Shown here: positions 62,480 through 64,000 of the stretch, one piece after another
How positions within the stretch are numbered: position 1 is the first letter of the stretch
Layout of the letters: each line of letters begins with the position of its first letter
Source of the DNA: Prevotella sp. UBA3776
GTDB lineage: Bacteria; Bacteroidota; Bacteroidia; Bacteroidales; Bacteroidaceae
NCBI GenBank assembly: GCA_002369515.1
Contig: DFFM01000015.1
Span: forward strand, 73,130 to 137,129
Length of the DNA stretch: 64,000 nucleotides
Reading direction: 5' to 3'
Made by a program: the position numbers and the translations under genes
The notes under the pieces: generated by a model
What the model saw: the letters and a program-made list of their open reading frames with translations, nothing else
Told to the model about the DNA's origin: nothing
The model's database searches: none

Positions 62480-63178
62480 ATGGAAGATAAACTGAAGATT
62501 TTGTTGTGCGAAGACGACGAAAACCTGGGAATGCTGCTCCGTGAGTATCTGCAGGCCAAAGGCTATGTGGCAGAACTGTGCCCCGACGGCGAGGCCGGCT
62601 ACAAGGCATTCCTGAAGAGCAAGTTCGACATCTGCGTACTCGACGTGATGATGCCCAAGAAGGACGGCTTCACGCTGGCTCAGGAAATCCGCCAGGCCAA
62701 CGCCGAGATGCCCATCATCTTCCTCACGGCCAAGACACTGAAGGAGGACATCCTCGAGGGATTCAAAATCGGTGCCGACGACTACATCACCAAGCCCTTC
62801 TCCATGGAAGAGCTCGTGTTCCGCATTGAGGCCATTCTGCGCCGCGTCAGGGGCAAGAAAAACAAGGAAAGCTCGGTCTATCAGATTGGACGCTTCACCT
62901 TCGACACCCAGAAGCAGCTGCTCACCATCGGCGAGAAGCAAACCAAGCTCACCACCAAGGAGAACGAGCTGCTGGCCCTGCTCTGCAGCCACGCCAACGA
63001 AATCCTGCAGCGCGACTTCGCCCTGAAGACCATCTGGATTGACGACAACTACTTCAACGCCCGCTCGATGGACGTCTATATCACCAAACTGCGCAAGCAC
63101 CTGAAGGATGACGACCAGATAGAAATCATCAACATCCACGGCAAGGGCTACAAACTCATCACCCCCGAAGTGGATTGA
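62480..63178 (+). CDS. rprY: OmpR-type response regulator
   Basis: A 232-residue regulator with a receiver domain (LLCEDDENLGMLLREYLQ; the phospho-acceptor Asp is about 54 in CVLDVMMPKKDG; FLTAKTLKEDILEGFKIGADDYITKPF) and a winged-helix DNA-binding domain (LTTKENELLALLCSHANEIL; SMDVYITKLRKHL). It is the partner of the kinase just upstream, though the 186-base spacer is longer than usual for such pairs. It resembles Bacteroides RprY very closely. Confidence 0.94.
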   Translation: MEDKLKILLCEDDENLGMLLREYLQAKGYVAELCPDGEAGYKAFLKSKFDICVLDVMMPKKDGFTLAQEIRQANAEMPIIFLTAKTLKEDILEGFKIGADDYITKPFSMEELVFRIEAILRRVRGKKNKESSVYQIGRFTFDTQKQLLTIGEKQTKLTTKENELLALLCSHANEILQRDFALKTIWIDDNYFNARSMDVYITKLRKHLKDDDQIEIINIHGKGYKLITPEVD

Positions 63179-63207
63179 AGGGCTGACTTGAAACTTGGCA
63201 TTTCCAC

Positions 63208-63402
63208 ATGAAACCTTCTTTTCTCCGAAGGCATCTGCATCACATGGGATTGGCGCTGGTTGCGGCCGGTGCCATTCTTTTGTTGGTGGCCTGGCTGACT
63301 GGGCTGACCACCGTCAATGCAGTGCTGTTGGCGGGGCTCATTTTCATCGTTTTGGGCGTCGTGCTCTACGTAAGAGGCGCAAAAAAGGCCGGAAAATATT
63401 AA
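63208..63402 (+). CDS. small two-helix membrane protein
   Basis: The 64-residue protein starts MKPSFLRRHLHHMGLALVAAG and has two membrane helices (ALVAAGAILLLVAWLTGL; AVLLAGLIFIVLGVVLYV) followed by a basic tail RGAKKAGKY. It lies between rprY and rpsF. Small proteins of this type are frequent in Bacteroidales; no function is known to me. An overlapping longer frame in another phase (63195-63503) is not protein-like. Confidence 0.7.
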   Translation: MKPSFLRRHLHHMGLALVAAGAILLLVAWLTGLTTVNAVLLAGLIFIVLGVVLYVRGAKKAGKY

Positions 63403-63462
63403 AAACAGTTAACGGCGCGAACAAATGTAGGCGCGTTTTTCTCGATTCTAGAGAAATAGTCG

Positions 63463-63470
63463 TACCTTTG
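63463..63470 (+). promoter_or_regulatory. -7 box TACCTTTG for rpsF
   Basis: The consensus box lies 51 bases before the rpsF ATG, with a T run (TTTTT at 63436-63440) about 22 bases further upstream as a possible -33. Confidence 0.6.
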
Positions 63471-63520
63471 CACCCGCTTTTCGAAGCAACAAGTATTTAT
63501 TAATCAATTTTTTAACACAA

Positions 63521-63865
63521 ATGAATCAATACGAAACCGTTTTCATTTTGACTCCCGTTTTGTCTGATGAACAGATGAAGGAAACGGTCGCTAAGTTCAA
63601 AAAGCTGCTCACCGACAATGGTGCAGAGATTCTGAATGAAGAGACCTGGGGACTGAAGAAGATGGCTTATGCTATTCAGAAGAAATCAACAGGTTTCTAC
63701 AGCCTGCTGGAATTCAAGGCTGAGCCATCAGTGATCAAGAAACTCGAAACAGGCTACCGCCGCGACGAGAAAGTGATCCGTTACATGACTGTTAAACTTG
63801 ACAAGTATGCCGCTGCTTACGCAGAGAAGCGCCGCGCAAAGCTTGGTAAAAAAGAGGAGGCTTAA
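63521..63865 (+). CDS. rpsF: 30S ribosomal protein S6
   Basis: A 114-residue protein starting [21 protein letters not shown]. The motif [18 protein letters not shown] and the C-terminal [18 protein letters not shown] are those of S6. It is followed by rpsR after three bases. Confidence 0.97.
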   Translation: MNQYETVFILTPVLSDEQMKETVAKFKKLLTDNGAEILNEETWGLKKMAYAIQKKSTGFYSLLEFKAEPSVIKKLETGYRRDEKVIRYMTVKLDKYAAAYAEKRRAKLGKKEEA

Positions 63866-63868
63866 ACC

Positions 63869-64000
63869 ATGGCAGAGCAATCAGAAATCCGTTATCTCAC
63901 AGCTCCTTCTATCGACACCAAGAAGAAGAAGTACTGCCGTTTCAAGAAAAGCGGCATCAAGTATATCGACTACAAAGATCCCGAGTTCCTGAAGAAGTTC
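63869..64000 (+). CDS. rpsR: 30S ribosomal protein S18, cut by the window edge
   Basis: The N-terminal 44 residues, beginning MAEQSEIRYLTAPSIDTKKKKYCRFKK, are those of S18 in this group. KYCRFKKSGIKYIDYKDPEFL is the start of the conserved domain. The 3' end lies outside the window. It is the second gene of the rpsF operon. Confidence 0.93.
   Translation, partial: MAEQSEIRYLTAPSIDTKKKKYCRFKKSGIKYIDYKDPEFLKKF

Overview
The window is a chromosomal stretch of a Bacteroidales bacterium, most likely Prevotella or a close relative. This rests on several points: promoters of the Bacteroidetes type (TAnnTTTG at -7), an RprX/RprY two-component pair, a second EF-G paralogue without the catalytic histidine, DUF4252 and DUF4348 proteins, a BspA-type leucine-rich-repeat protein, a type III glutamine synthetase remnant, and the order thrS-infC-rpmI-rplT. 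No rRNA, tRNA, CRISPR array, complete insertion sequence or prophage was found.

Layout. 1-7032 (minus strand) is part of an aryl-polyene/flexirubin-like fatty-acid cluster: 3-oxoacyl reductase, two ketosynthases, acyl carrier protein, O-methyltransferase, an acyltransferase-dehydratase fusion, a thioesterase and a secreted protein. 7033-12130 holds a glnN remnant, a zinc-ribbon protein, a fucose-isomerase-like protein, a GH28 polygalacturonase and a small His-rich secreted protein. 12167-15981 encodes a two-gene ABC exporter. 17059-19403 is an ECF sigma/anti-sigma unit with three secreted DUF4252 proteins. 20509-28723 carries an SDR, an MFS transporter, pheS, a DUF4348 lipoprotein, murB, a metallo-hydrolase, a YtxH/holin-like envelope operon, a SPOR lipoprotein and ruvX. 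28821-36452 holds peptide deformylase, a large TPR protein and thrS-infC-rpmI-rplT. 37138-45558 (minus) has an M13 peptidase, an ABC-F ATPase with a large insertion, and a tandem CotH protein with a dockerin. 46362-53992 has tex, metA, a U32 peptidase and two envelope proteins. 54034-64000 has lactate permease, an LRR protein, hemW, the EF-G2 paralogue, rprX-rprY and rpsF-rpsR.

The most unusual feature is a family of short G/C-run palindromic elements that begin AGCCCCC and end GGGGGCT. They lie between genes but also inside genes, where they are translated without breaking the frame: twice in the acyltransferase-dehydratase gene, once in the fucose-isomerase-like gene, and in the ABC-F gene. 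The ABC-F copy is about 590 bp long and carries a whole DUF559 (PD-(D/E)XK) endonuclease-like domain between two sets of the same modules. One 33-bp module (11 codons) recurs at four loci, one of them embedded in a second, different repeat type. A reasonable hypothesis is a frame-preserving mobile element whose long form encodes a DUF559 nuclease and whose short forms are its non-autonomous relatives.

The spacers are also rich in other repeats: long AT-rich inverted repeats, a family of ATCTCCCGACG hairpins, and degenerate 7-10 bp tandem repeats (AGTTAGG-like, GTTTACAG-like and others). They make up most of the larger gaps.
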